DNA of 64,000 bases from Cytophagaceae bacterium (GTDB lineage: Bacteria > Bacteroidota > Bacteroidia > Cytophagales > Cyclobacteriaceae). The position numbers were made by a program, and so were the translations under genes. This document shows positions 35,300 to 44,500 of the stretch, one piece after another. Under the pieces are notes generated by a model. It did no database searches and was not told the origin of the DNA. It worked only from the letters and a program-made list of their open reading frames with translations. Every line of letters begins with the position of its first letter. Position 1 is the first letter of the stretch. Where the stretch lies: positions 1,647,234 to 1,711,233 of the forward strand of contig CP030886.1 of assembly GCA_006969745.1 (NCBI GenBank), in the 5' to 3' direction.

Positions 35300-36600
35300 T
35301 TGAGTACCTCCCGCTGATATTGTTCGGAGCGATATTCTTGCTCATACTCTTTGGTTATCCGGTAGCTTTTACTCTTGGAGGTTTATCTGTTCTAGTTGGC
35401 CTATTCGTATTTGATGTAGACTTCTTCTACTTGCTTTCATTGCGTGTATATGGTACCATGCAAAATTTTGTTTTGCTGGCTGTTCCACTCTTCATATTCA
35501 TGGGCATTATGTTGGAAAAATCCGGCATTGCAGAGCGACTTCTGCACACAATGAGTATGCTTTTCGGCAATATTAGAGGCGGCCTAGCTATTGCGGTGGT
35601 CGTGGTGGGAGCGATGTTGGCTGCATCTACAGGTATTGTAGGTGCTACGGTAGTGACAATGGGGCTGATCAGCCTTCCTACCATGTTAAAAAATGGATAT
35701 GGTCCTCGGATCAGCACTGGCGTGATTGCTTCATCGGGTACTTTAGGACAGATCATTCCTCCGTCAGTCGTTTTGGTGTTGCTTGGCAGTGTGCTAAACG
35801 TATCCGTCGGAGATCTTTTTTTAGCAGCTGTGGTGCCGGGAGTTTGTCTGGTTCTCATCTACCTGCTTTACATTGTGGTCTATGGTCAGGTATATCCTGC
35901 AAGAGTACCGAAAGTCTCCAAGGAGCAACTCAGGGAATTCAGAAGTCAGGGCTTTACTTTAGAAGTGGTGAAGTCTTTTTTGTTTCCGTTCGTTCTTATT
36001 CTAATTGTATTGGGTTCCATTTTTGCAGGTGTGGCTTCCCCTACAGAAGCTGCAGGAGTCGGGGCTTTTGGAGCCATGATCCTTGCTGTAGTTAGCAAAA
36101 AATTTAACCTGACCATTCTGAAAGATGTGATGAAAGAAACCACCATGCTGACGTCAATGGTGTTTATGATTTTGGTTGGGGCGACTGCATTTTCGCTTGT
36201 GTTCAGAGGTCTGGAAGGAGATAAGTTTTTACTTAGCCTAATTGAAAGTGCAAACATGGATGCAACCACTTTTCTTATTGTGGTAATGATCATTGTTTTC
36301 ATCTCTGGCTTCTTCATTGATTTTATTGAAATCGTATTCATCATCGTGCCAGTGGTGGCTCCAATCTTTGTTTCTCTTGGTGTAGATCTGATCTGGATAG
36401 GCATACTATTGGCGGTCAATCTTCAAACTTCGTTTCTAACACCTCCATTTGGATTTGCACTTTTTTACTTGAAAGGAGTTGCACCACCTGAGGTTAAAAC
36501 CCGACACATTTATCAAGGCATTGTACCGTTTGTAATCATTCAGCTCTTATTCTTGATCCTTTTGATAGTCTTTCCAGGGTTGATTAATTTGGTTGGATGA
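35296..36600 (+). CDS. TRAP transporter large permease (DctM)
   Basis: A 434-residue permease starting at a GTG. It has 11-12 TM helices and the DctM signatures: LPLILFGAIFLLILFGYPVA, VPLFIFMGIMLEKSGIAERL, GAMLAASTGIVGATVVTMGL, GTLGQIIPPSVVLVLLGSV, ASPTEAAGVGAFGAMILAVV and FLTPPFGFALFYLKGVAPPE. The small polar motifs around the substrate path are present. The gene overlaps the unknown membrane protein (4 bases) and the TPR-CHAT gene (4 bases). The cognate DctP-type binding protein is not here but at 51.8 kb. Confidence 0.95.
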   Translation: MIEYLPLILFGAIFLLILFGYPVAFTLGGLSVLVGLFVFDVDFFYLLSLRVYGTMQNFVLLAVPLFIFMGIMLEKSGIAERLLHTMSMLFGNIRGGLAIAVVVVGAMLAASTGIVGATVVTMGLISLPTMLKNGYGPRISTGVIASSGTLGQIIPPSVVLVLLGSVLNVSVGDLFLAAVVPGVCLVLIYLLYIVVYGQVYPARVPKVSKEQLREFRSQGFTLEVVKSFLFPFVLILIVLGSIFAGVASPTEAAGVGAFGAMILAVVSKKFNLTILKDVMKETTMLTSMVFMILVGATAFSLVFRGLEGDKFLLSLIESANMDATTFLIVVMIIVFISGFFIDFIEIVFIIVPVVAPIFVSLGVDLIWIGILLAVNLQTSFLTPPFGFALFYLKGVAPPEVKTRHIYQGIVPFVIIQLLFLILLIVFPGLINLVG

Positions 36601-39600
36601 AAGCGACCGCAATTCTTATCGCCATTTTAACTGGCCTGGCATGCTATCCGCAGAGGCATGAAAGTAAGCTTGCAAACGCTGATACAGCATATATTCAGGC
36701 CGATTATGAAACCGCATTGAATCTGTATTTAGAGCTAGTTGATAAATTTCAAAAAATAAATGATAAAAAAAGTGAAATTCTAGCGCAGTTTGGATTAATA
36801 AAAACCAACTCGAAACTCTACAAATTTGATACCGCCAAGGTGATCATTCAGGCGCTCAGCCCAAAAGTATTGGAGTTAGAGGATGAAAATCTACTTTTCG
36901 AACTTACTTTCCTGCACGGCGTCTTAAAGTCACAAATAGGAGAAGAGCATGCAATTGACTTGTTAGATAGCGCCATTGCTGGTGCATCAACCGACCACAA
37001 AAAAATTCAATATTTGGTTCAGAAAGGACTTCATCTGGTGAATTCTCATCAACTAATTTCGGCGGATAGTATTTATAAAACTGCACAAATACAATTCGAA
37101 GAAACAGGCATTGTGGATCCCTTTCTTCAAGCGCGACTTATCGATCTTGGAGGGAGAGTTAAATGGCATACAGGTGATTTTTCAAGTGCGCTTATACTTT
37201 TTCAGAAGGAGTTGAAACTTATTCAGGGGATATACGAAAATGACCATCCGGTAATAGCCGGTTTGTATGGAAGTATTGGAATTATGTATAAGAACCTTTT
37301 GCAATACGATAAGGCCTTAGAGTATTATGGCCTAGCACTTGATATAAGGAAAAGGAGACTGGGAGAGAATCACATGGAAGTGTCGAATAGCTACAACAAT
37401 ATCGGATATCTTCTTTACAAGAAAGAACAATTTGATAAAGCTCTGGAAATCCATAACAAAGCACTTAACATTAGGCAAAAACTTCTTGATCCACATCATC
37501 TGAAAATACTTCAATCCATAGAACATATAGGGCTTTGCTATGGAGGCATGGAAAAATACGATGAGGCAGAAAAATATTTTAGGAAAATTTTAGAAATCAG
37601 AACTAAGAAATACGGATATAATCATCATCTAACAGGCTATGCTCTGTATAATCTTGGAGCTGTGGCTGATGAGGTTCCGGACTTTAAAAAAGCTGCCTCG
37701 TATTTTGAAGAAGCTATCGAGATAGGAAAAGTTGTCTATGGTCCGCACAATTACGATCAGGCAGATAACTATAATAGGCTTGGCAATTGTTATCTAGAGC
37801 TTGGGCAAATATCCGATGCTATCAATTGTTTTCAACTAGGTATGCAATCAAACCTACCTGGGCATATTTGGAATAAGGATCCGGAAGAACTTGCCGAGGT
37901 GGATCACTACTTGTCTTTTAGAGAAATTCAGCGTTCACTACTTGGTTTGGCTCAAGCTCACTCGGTAGGCAAGAAATCAATCACATCTATGCAATCCTCA
38001 ATATCTTATTTGCAGGCAGCAGAGAAGCTTATACGCGATTTCAAAAAGAGTTTCACAAATCAGGGTGACTTGATAACAATTTCACTGAGTTCAAAAATAC
38101 TTGCAGATTATGGGGTGGAAATATTCGGGCGACTTTACGAGATAGAACCGAAAGAGGATTATTTAAACGAAGTTTTTAGATATACCGAATTGGCCAAAAG
38201 CTCATCGCTGTTGAGTAAGCTGACTGATGAGAAAGCTAAAAATTTAGCTAGCATTCCTGATTCATTACTTATTATGGATGCGAATTTCAGGAATCAAAAA
38301 GATTCTTTGAATAACAAAATTCTCGCACTTCTTTCGGAAAAAAAAGATACTAAGCAGACCAAAGAAGTTCTGTTCAAAACAAACAGGGAACATGAGAAAT
38401 TTATCACGAACCTTGAGGTTGAATATCCATTGTATGCCAAGCTAAAATTTGGGCTTCAGCCCAAGTCAATTCAAGAGATAAAAAACCATCTTGAAAAAAG
38501 CGTTAGAGAAAGGGCACTTATAGATTACTTCCTTACGGATGATAATCAGCTATACTCTGTTTTTATTTCTTCAGAAATAAGTCGTTTAGCAAAGGTCAAT
38601 GCGGAGAGTATCGCCGAATTGATTACTAAATTCAGGAAAGAGATCGAAAATCAAGGTGTAAGTGGCTTAAATGATTATTCCGCTAAGATTTACGATTTGC
38701 TGATTTCCCCACATCAGGCATATCTAAAAAAGCAAGATTTAGTTATTATCCCAGATGGAATCCTCGGATACATTCCATTCGGGTTGCTTCAAAATGACGG
38801 AAAATATCTGATTGAAAATCATATTATTTCATATGACTTAAGTGCAACACTCCTGGCTACCAGAGAAAACAAGAAGTTTATAAAACCTAAGGTTTTAGCT
38901 TATGCTCCAATATTCGAAAATCGCGAAAACGACTATTCTGATTCAGATCTTGTTGTAAGGTCCCAAGGTTTAGCCGCTTTGCCCGGAGCAAATAGGGAAG
39001 TGAATCTGCTAAATAGTATTTTGAATTGTACCATAAGGATCGGAATGGAAGCATCTGAAAAGAATTTTAAGGATGAAGCATCCGGTTATTCAATAATCCA
39101 TCTTGCTACTCACTCTGTGATTAATAAAACTGATCCAGATTACTCCACCCTAATATTTAGTAATGATGATGAACAAGATGGATTACTACATGCTTTCGAA
39201 CTCTCCAATCTCAGCCTTAATGCAGAATTAGTCACATTAAGTGCTTGCAATACTGGGATCGGTAAAATTGAAGAGGGAGAAGGCGTAATGAGTATGGCAA
39301 GAACATTCAGTGCAGCTGGTGTCCCTAGCGTAGTTATGAGTTTATGGCCAGCATCTGACAAATCCACGCCTGAGTTGATGAAGTATTTTTATCAAAATCT
39401 AAAAAACGGACAAACGAAGGATGTAGCCCTAAATAATGCACGTAAATCATACCTTGCTACCGCCCAAGGAAAAGCACGACATCCTTTCTATTGGGGTGGA
39501 TTTGTTTTAATTGGAGACAATAGTCCTATTGAAGATGATAGAAATCTTTTGGTTTATCTGCTACCCTCCGTGCTTGTGATTGTGATGATTTTAACGGTTT

Positions 39601-39626
39601 ATCGAAGAAGAAAAAGCAGAGGCTAA
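36597..39626 (+). CDS. TPR-CHAT protein: envelope-anchored caspase-like protease
   Basis: A 1009-residue protein. N-terminal hydrophobic signal (MKATAILIAILTGLACYPQ); TPR repeats over about residues 20-430 (LYGSIGIMYKNLLQYDKALE, SYNNIGYLLYKKEQFDKALE, NYNRLGNCYLELGQISDAIN); a helical linker; a CHAT domain (about 640-975) with catalytic histidine in HLATHSVINK (H835/H839) and cysteine in TLSACNTGIG (C884), then VPSVVMSLWPASDKSTPELM and RHPFYWGGFVLIGD. A final TM (LLVYLLPSVLVIVMILTVYR) with basic tail predicts the protease domain outside the cytoplasm. It overlaps dctM by 4 bases and is convergent with the sigma/anti-sigma unit. Confidence 0.9.
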   Translation: MKATAILIAILTGLACYPQRHESKLANADTAYIQADYETALNLYLELVDKFQKINDKKSEILAQFGLIKTNSKLYKFDTAKVIIQALSPKVLELEDENLLFELTFLHGVLKSQIGEEHAIDLLDSAIAGASTDHKKIQYLVQKGLHLVNSHQLISADSIYKTAQIQFEETGIVDPFLQARLIDLGGRVKWHTGDFSSALILFQKELKLIQGIYENDHPVIAGLYGSIGIMYKNLLQYDKALEYYGLALDIRKRRLGENHMEVSNSYNNIGYLLYKKEQFDKALEIHNKALNIRQKLLDPHHLKILQSIEHIGLCYGGMEKYDEAEKYFRKILEIRTKKYGYNHHLTGYALYNLGAVADEVPDFKKAASYFEEAIEIGKVVYGPHNYDQADNYNRLGNCYLELGQISDAINCFQLGMQSNLPGHIWNKDPEELAEVDHYLSFREIQRSLLGLAQAHSVGKKSITSMQSSISYLQAAEKLIRDFKKSFTNQGDLITISLSSKILADYGVEIFGRLYEIEPKEDYLNEVFRYTELAKSSSLLSKLTDEKAKNLASIPDSLLIMDANFRNQKDSLNNKILALLSEKKDTKQTKEVLFKTNREHEKFITNLEVEYPLYAKLKFGLQPKSIQEIKNHLEKSVRERALIDYFLTDDNQLYSVFISSEISRLAKVNAESIAELITKFRKEIENQGVSGLNDYSAKIYDLLISPHQAYLKKQDLVIIPDGILGYIPFGLLQNDGKYLIENHIISYDLSATLLATRENKKFIKPKVLAYAPIFENRENDYSDSDLVVRSQGLAALPGANREVNLLNSILNCTIRIGMEASEKNFKDEASGYSIIHLATHSVINKTDPDYSTLIFSNDDEQDGLLHAFELSNLSLNAELVTLSACNTGIGKIEEGEGVMSMARTFSAAGVPSVVMSLWPASDKSTPELMKYFYQNLKNGQTKDVALNNARKSYLATAQGKARHPFYWGGFVLIGDNSPIEDDRNLLVYLLPSVLVIVMILTVYRRRKSRG

Positions 39627-39871
39627 TCATCATAAGGTGATGAAGTACCGCCTGGAGGGTTTGGGGGTGGCGGAGGACCAGAACCTACACTACCTACAGA
39701 ACCAATGTTATTAGTGGTGCCATCTCCTCCATCCAAAATCGCATCAGAAGATCCCTCAATGGACTGTCGCTCATCCAGAATATTAAGTTCATCAAGATCC
39801 GAACTATCTGCGCATGACATTAGAGTTCCTATAAAAATCAAAGTAAGCGCTATTTTGAATAACTGTTTCAT
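39623..39871 (-). CDS. Small lipoprotein B with proline-rich tail
   Basis: An 82-residue lipoprotein (MKQLFKIALTLIFIGTLMSC, lipobox LMSC). The mature part begins ADSSDLDELNILDERQS, then a Gly/Ser/Asn stretch and a run of prolines. The segment DLDELNILDE resembles DVMQDLNIEDE in the other small lipoprotein at 40005-40169, so they are paralogues. It is the last gene of the sigma/anti-sigma unit and overlaps the TPR-CHAT stop by 4 bases on the opposite strand. Function unknown. Confidence 0.72.
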   Translation of the reverse strand: MKQLFKIALTLIFIGTLMSCADSSDLDELNILDERQSIEGSSDAILDGGDGTTNNIGSVGSVGSGPPPPPNPPGGTSSPYDD

Positions 39872-39932
39872 AATCAGAAATTTTAATAAATCTACTCAAA
39901 ATAAAGCTGGCATCTTAAGCTAGGCTTCGCAA

Positions 39933-40004
39933 TTATTTGGAAGAAACGGCGAATTCTGACCTCCCTTTACTCAGTTTTTGAAAGAATGTGAGCGCTAAGA
40001 AAAA
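39933..40004 (-). pseudogene. Relic of the 3' end of a second anti-sigma gene
   Basis: Read on the minus strand directly after the stop of lipoprotein A, this stretch encodes FFLALTFFQKLSKGRSEFAV and then SSK before a stop. The core QKLSKGRSEFA is identical to residues near the C-terminus of the intact anti-sigma gene (40192-40869). The 11 codons differ at six positions, all synonymous. It is therefore the remains of a duplicated anti-sigma gene that was under protein-level selection before it decayed. The bases 39872-39932 hold nothing else that I can see. Confidence 0.75.
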
Positions 40005-40169
40005 CTAGGGAGTACTTGGGCCTTGAGGCAAGGCCTTCCCTACCGCCTTGATGTCTTTGCCAGATTTTTCATCTTCAATATTTAAATCTTGCATAACATC
40101 ATCACTTTGGCACGCACCCAACGCAAAAGCAATGAGTAAAAAGAAGGCAAATATTTTAAGTTTTTTCAT
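40005..40169 (-). CDS. Small lipoprotein A
   Basis: The ATG at 40169 gives a 54-residue lipoprotein (MKKLKIFAFFLLIAFALGAC, lipobox LGAC). A longer frame from 40214 would overlap the anti-sigma gene and bury the signal. The mature peptide QSDDVMQDLNIEDEKSGKD shares the LNI-DE element with lipoprotein B. It follows the anti-sigma gene by 22 bases and precedes the anti-sigma relic, so it belongs to the duplicated cassette. It may be an envelope ligand or a cofactor of the anti-sigma protein; this is inference. Confidence 0.7.
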   Translation of the reverse strand: MKKLKIFAFFLLIAFALGACQSDDVMQDLNIEDEKSGKDIKAVGKALPQGPSTP

Positions 40170-40191
40170 AACGGCTAATATAAATGAACTT

Positions 40192-40869
40192 TCAAAGCTT
40201 AGCCAATAACTCACCAGATGTCAAAGCAAATTCTGATCTTCCTTTACTTAGCTTTTGAAGAATTGGAATGGCGGTTTCTTTGTTGCCTTGCTTGATATGA
40301 ATAAGTGCACTATACCATAGGGCTGCATCTATATAATTAACATCTTCACCTTCAGCCACACGATTGAAATCTGCTAGTGCCGCATCTAAATTCTTAATTT
40401 GAATGTATGAAACACCTCTAAAGAAGTAATCCGGCGCCACGAGATCATCCAACTTGTTAAACTCTTCTATAGCAACTTCATAATCACCTGCATCGTACGC
40501 AGCATATGCCATCCCTCTATTCGAAAGATCTTCTTCGCTCCGCGTTGTTGTTAACTCATAATTAGGGTATAGATCGTAATACTGATCAAACAGTGACTCG
40601 TCCACTTCTGTAAAGTAGAAAACAGATGAAGCCACAAGGAAAATAGAAGCTGCAATGCTGATAAATGTTGGATTAATCATCCTCTTTCTTTTGTTTCCTT
40701 CTTCAAAGCCAGCAATCTTTTTCCGAAGCTCTTTTCGTACAATTTCATCTCTCACTCCCAATTCATAAGCAAGCTCCTCTTTCTCCTCAGAAGTAAGGTT
40801 CTGCTCAAAAGCTTGGCGTTCGGATTCACTTAATTTGCCTTGAATATACTTATTTCTTAATTCATCCAT
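40192..40869 (-). CDS. Anti-sigma-like single-TM protein with periplasmic TPR
   Basis: A 225-residue protein. The N-terminus (MDELRNKYIQGKLSESERQA to about residue 62) is cytosolic and helical, as in FecR/anti-sigma proteins. One TM at about residues 66-88 (INPTFISIAASIFLVASSVF). The C-terminal half is TPR-like (AYAAYDAGDYEVAIEEFNKL, YFFRGVSYIQIKNLDAALAD, ALWYSALIHIKQGNKETAIP) and would be periplasmic. It overlaps the ECF sigma gene by 8 bases, which is the usual arrangement for a sigma factor and its inhibitor. No zinc-finger HxxxCxxC is seen. The periplasmic TPR could bind the TPR-CHAT protease or the lipoproteins. Confidence 0.83.
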   Translation of the reverse strand: MDELRNKYIQGKLSESERQAFEQNLTSEEKEELAYELGVRDEIVRKELRKKIAGFEEGNKRKRMINPTFISIAASIFLVASSVFYFTEVDESLFDQYYDLYPNYELTTTRSEEDLSNRGMAYAAYDAGDYEVAIEEFNKLDDLVAPDYFFRGVSYIQIKNLDAALADFNRVAEGEDVNYIDAALWYSALIHIKQGNKETAIPILQKLSKGRSEFALTSGELLAKL

Positions 40870-41440
40870 CAGCTAATGTTTCTTTAGATCCGGCTCGCAG
40901 CTTTTCCAGACATCTTTTTTTTGTAGTTCTGGATACCGCTTCGCTTTTATGGTTCATGATTTTTGCAATCTCACTCATTGATCTTTTATCAAAATAAAAG
41001 AGCTTCAAAATTTCTTTGCAGTTATCTCCCAGCTTTTCAAACATGGTCTGCGTTTGAGTTCTAGACCGTTCATAAGCCTCAGCAGCATCCTCATGCTGAG
41101 CTAAAAACTGGTAGTGCTCAGCCAAGCCTTCCATGTGCTTTTCCTGCCTACTACTGACGTCAAATTGTTGCTTTATCCGATTTTTGCCTATCCCAAAAAG
41201 GTATGTTTTCACCGAGCTGCTGACGTTCGTAATTCGTCCGTCCATCACTTGCTCAAAAAAGATCGTGACTGTATCCTGATAATGATCGAGGGCGTCCTCA
41301 TAATTGATTCCAAACTTTGATTCCGCCCAGCTCACAAATTCACTCCTATTTTGCAAGTACACATTTTCCATAGCCTTGGTATTTCCTCCTCGGATTTTCG
41401 CAATTAGCTCTTTCTCACTCTTTCTAAAACTGACTTTCAC
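40862..41440 (-). CDS. ECF-type RNA polymerase sigma factor
   Basis: A 192-residue sigma-70 family factor. Region 2 includes NTKAMENVYLQNRSEFVSWA, YEDALDHYQDTVTIFFEQVM and VKTYLFGIGKNRIKQQ; region 4 is ILKLFYFDKRSMSEIAKIMN HKSEAVSRTTKKRCLEKLR with the helix-turn-helix. It lacks other sigma-70 regions, as expected for an ECF factor. It is the first gene of the unit sigma - anti-sigma - lipoprotein A - relic - lipoprotein B, and is divergent from the giant adhesin gene. The ATGTGAACA element facing it at 41507-41515 could be its own -35 site. Confidence 0.92.
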   Translation of the reverse strand: MKVSFRKSEKELIAKIRGGNTKAMENVYLQNRSEFVSWAESKFGINYEDALDHYQDTVTIFFEQVMDGRITNVSSSVKTYLFGIGKNRIKQQFDVSSRQEKHMEGLAEHYQFLAQHEDAAEAYERSRTQTQTMFEKLGDNCKEILKLFYFDKRSMSEIAKIMNHKSEAVSRTTKKRCLEKLRAGSKETLADG

Positions 41441-41463
41441 TGATTAGTCGTCAAAACCGGATT

Positions 41464-41515
41464 ATGTGAACAATTTCTCAAATAAAATAAAAAAACTGAC
41501 CAATGATGTTCACAT
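41464..41515. promoter_or_regulatory. Divergent 9-bp inverted repeat ATGTGAACA (sigma/adhesin control region)
   Basis: ATGTGAACA at 41464-41472 (reading toward the adhesin) and its exact complement at 41507-41515 (reading toward the sigma gene) are 34 bases apart. Each contains GAAC, a typical core of ECF -35 elements. The position fits two overlapping promoters under one ECF factor, or an operator pair. Confidence 0.55.
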
Positions 41516-41527
41516 TCTAAGAATCGC

Positions 41528-44500
41528 ATGACTAAGGGTACGAACCAAAATCACAACGTCATGTCAAACGTCTTAGTTAAAAAAACATTATTACTGGCCT
41601 TCATGCTCTCAATGATGAGCCTAGCAAGTGCACAATCTATTAGTTATAAGTCTTCCTTCGATTTATCTTCAGGAATCACATCAGAAGGAACTGTAAGTGT
41701 AGCCGCAGAAGAGAAGAGTCCTTTCGGATTAGCCATGTCTAGTGACGGAATGAAACTGTTCATAATTGGCACTCAAACAGATGGAATTAATCAGTATTCC
41801 CTAACAGCTCCCTTTGACATCACATCAGGCTTAACTCATGATGGTAGTGTAGCTGCCGGAGGGATTAACCCCCTCGACCTTGTGTTCAACAATGATGGCT
41901 CGAAACTATTCATCATGAACAATTTCTCTGACGCAGTACTTCAATATAGTTTATCTGTAAACTTTGATGTCACTTCAGCACTCACGTATGATGGAGCTTA
42001 CTCCCTATCAGCAATTGAAACGGGCGGTACTTCTCTTGGTTTTAACTCAGATGGTTCAGTCCTCTATGTTGCAGGGATCAATACAAATAAAATTCATTCC
42101 ATAAGTTTGAGCAACCCATTCGATATTGTTTCAGGAACTGTAACGTACCAAGGTGCTTCTGATTCTTTTACTGGAGTTAATGATTTTGATTTTAATCAAG
42201 ACGGATCATTACTTGTTGTTTATACTGGATCTCAATTCGAGACTTACGAGCTATCATCTCCTTTTGACATTGAGTCAGATATGGATCTAAAATCACCCGT
42301 TCAAGAGCTAAACAGCCAACAGCGATTCTTTTTTGCACCAGATGGAAACTCATTGTTTACCACCACCACATTTGATTTTGTTACTCAATATACAACTCAT
42401 ATTCCCACTTTAAATGAGGCTGCAAAAAACGACGGGTCAGTCTCTGATGTAATAAGGGGATTTATTTTGGAAGGTGAAACTTTTACAAATCCATCAGGTA
42501 CTCTCACTTACAATACTGACTATCAAATCTCGAATTTGCCAGCTGGTTTGATACCTGTCTTAGAAATAGGAGATGATGGTTCCTATGGAATAATGAGCTT
42601 TACAGGAACAGCTACAGACAATTCAAACTCAGATGATGTTGCTGATCTGGTCTTCACTTTTTCCAACTCGGCTTTTGTGGGTGGTGATGCCTCGGCAGTT
42701 ACCAATGCCGTTTCTGCCAACTCTGGAATTTCTCTTGATTTTAGAAGCAATTATGCCCCTATCCTATCTTATGGCGATCAAGGGGAAAGCATCACAGGTA
42801 TTGAATCAACAACATTCAGTGTAGCTGGCCAAGAGACCAATCCAACAGGGTTTGCTGTGAATGATGATGGAACCAAACTTTACGTTACGGGATCGATTTC
42901 GGATGCAGTTCACGAGTATGATTTAGCAATCCCATATACGATTACATCTGGAGTTACTTACAGTGGCAACTCTTATAGTGTATCTACAGAGGACGGCTTT
43001 CCACTCTCAGTAGACTTCAATGATGATGGTACTTCAATGTTTGTCGTTGGGGGTAGCAGCAATACTATTTATCAATATAGTTTGTCTGTTGGTTTTGACC
43101 TTTCTAGCACGGTAGCGCTTGAGGGAAGCTATTCTGTTGCAAACGAGACAACTTCAGAAGAGGCAATAGCCTTTGCCCCAGATGGGATGACTATGTATGT
43201 CATAGGGTTCTATGTCTATGTATATGAACTAACAGACCCTTTTGATATTACTTCAGGTGTAACTTATGAATACACCTATACTCCTTCAACAATAATATCT
43301 GATCTTGATTTCAGTAAAAATGGCAAAACAGCTTATATCAGTGGGTCTGGGGCAGGCACGTATAGCTTAGATTTTCCTTATTATCTAGAAAATGGTGTCG
43401 AACGAATTGAGTCTGGTGGTTCATTAGGTAATGAGCAAATATTCAGCCCGGACGGATCCATTGTACTAGGGTTAAATACAACAGGAGATGAAATTCGCCA
43501 GGAAAACCTCCTGGTAAGACCACTCCAAGAATCTTATGTAAACGATGGATCAATTGTGGGGGAATACCCTATTTATTTAAGTGAAGATTCATTTGTTAAT
43601 GCAGGAGGAACTCTTTCTAACGGAACTCATTTTTCCATTGCTGGCCTTCCGGCAGGGTTGACTCCTGTTATTGAAGTTTCCAACGATGGAGTTTCCGGGT
43701 TACTAAAATTCAATGATGGTGCCACCAGTCACGATATTACAGATAATGTATCCGATCTTGTAATCACATTTACTGATGCAGCTTTTGTAAATAGTACAGC
43801 TGCTGATGTTGTCAATGCCATAAATACAAACACTTACTTAGACCTGGAATTCAGAGAAGTTCAGCCCTTAATTTATGCCGGTGAAGGGTATACAACCACA
43901 GGGTTAAGCTATAGTGGGAATAGTTTCAATTTTCTAGCTGAAAATGCTACCATTTCATTTCCCAAATTCTCTAATGATGGCCTGAAGTTTTATGTGATCG
44001 ATAGAACGGACAATGAAATCAACCAATACACATTATCTCAACCTTATGATTTGTCAAGTGCCAGCCATGATGGTGTTTACGATGCAACTGCACTAGATGC
44101 ATCCCTTTCTTCATTCGCTTTTAATTTAGATGGGACTAAAGTATACATATCAGGAACTGCAAGTGATTTAGTTCATCAATTTAGCCTTACAACTCCTTAT
44201 GACTTGCTAGGAACAATGACCTCTGAGGGCAGTCATCTTTTGATGTATGAAAATGGGCTTTCAACTGGCATTAACCCCCAAGACCTCTATTTTGCTCCTG
44301 ATGGCAAAAGATTGTTTGCTTCAGGGAATCTTCAAGATGCTATTTATCAGTACGTGTTAGCAACTCCATTTGACATTAACTCTATATATCTTCAAGAAAG
44401 TTTTTCTGTGACATCACAAGAGGGAAATAATATTCCAGGTATTGAGTTTGCTCCTGATGGACTTACGCTAATGGTTTTTGGTTCCTCGACTGACAGAATT

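Noticed and set aside
35946..36419. 157-codon minus-strand open frame
   Set aside because: Antisense to dctM; rich in Thr/Ile/Met as expected from the complement of a membrane-protein gene.
36597..39626. TPR-CHAT as part of a type III-E CRISPR (craspase) system
   Set aside because: No gRAMP/Cas7-11 or CRISPR array is present, and the protein has a signal and TM anchor, unlike the cytosolic Csx29.
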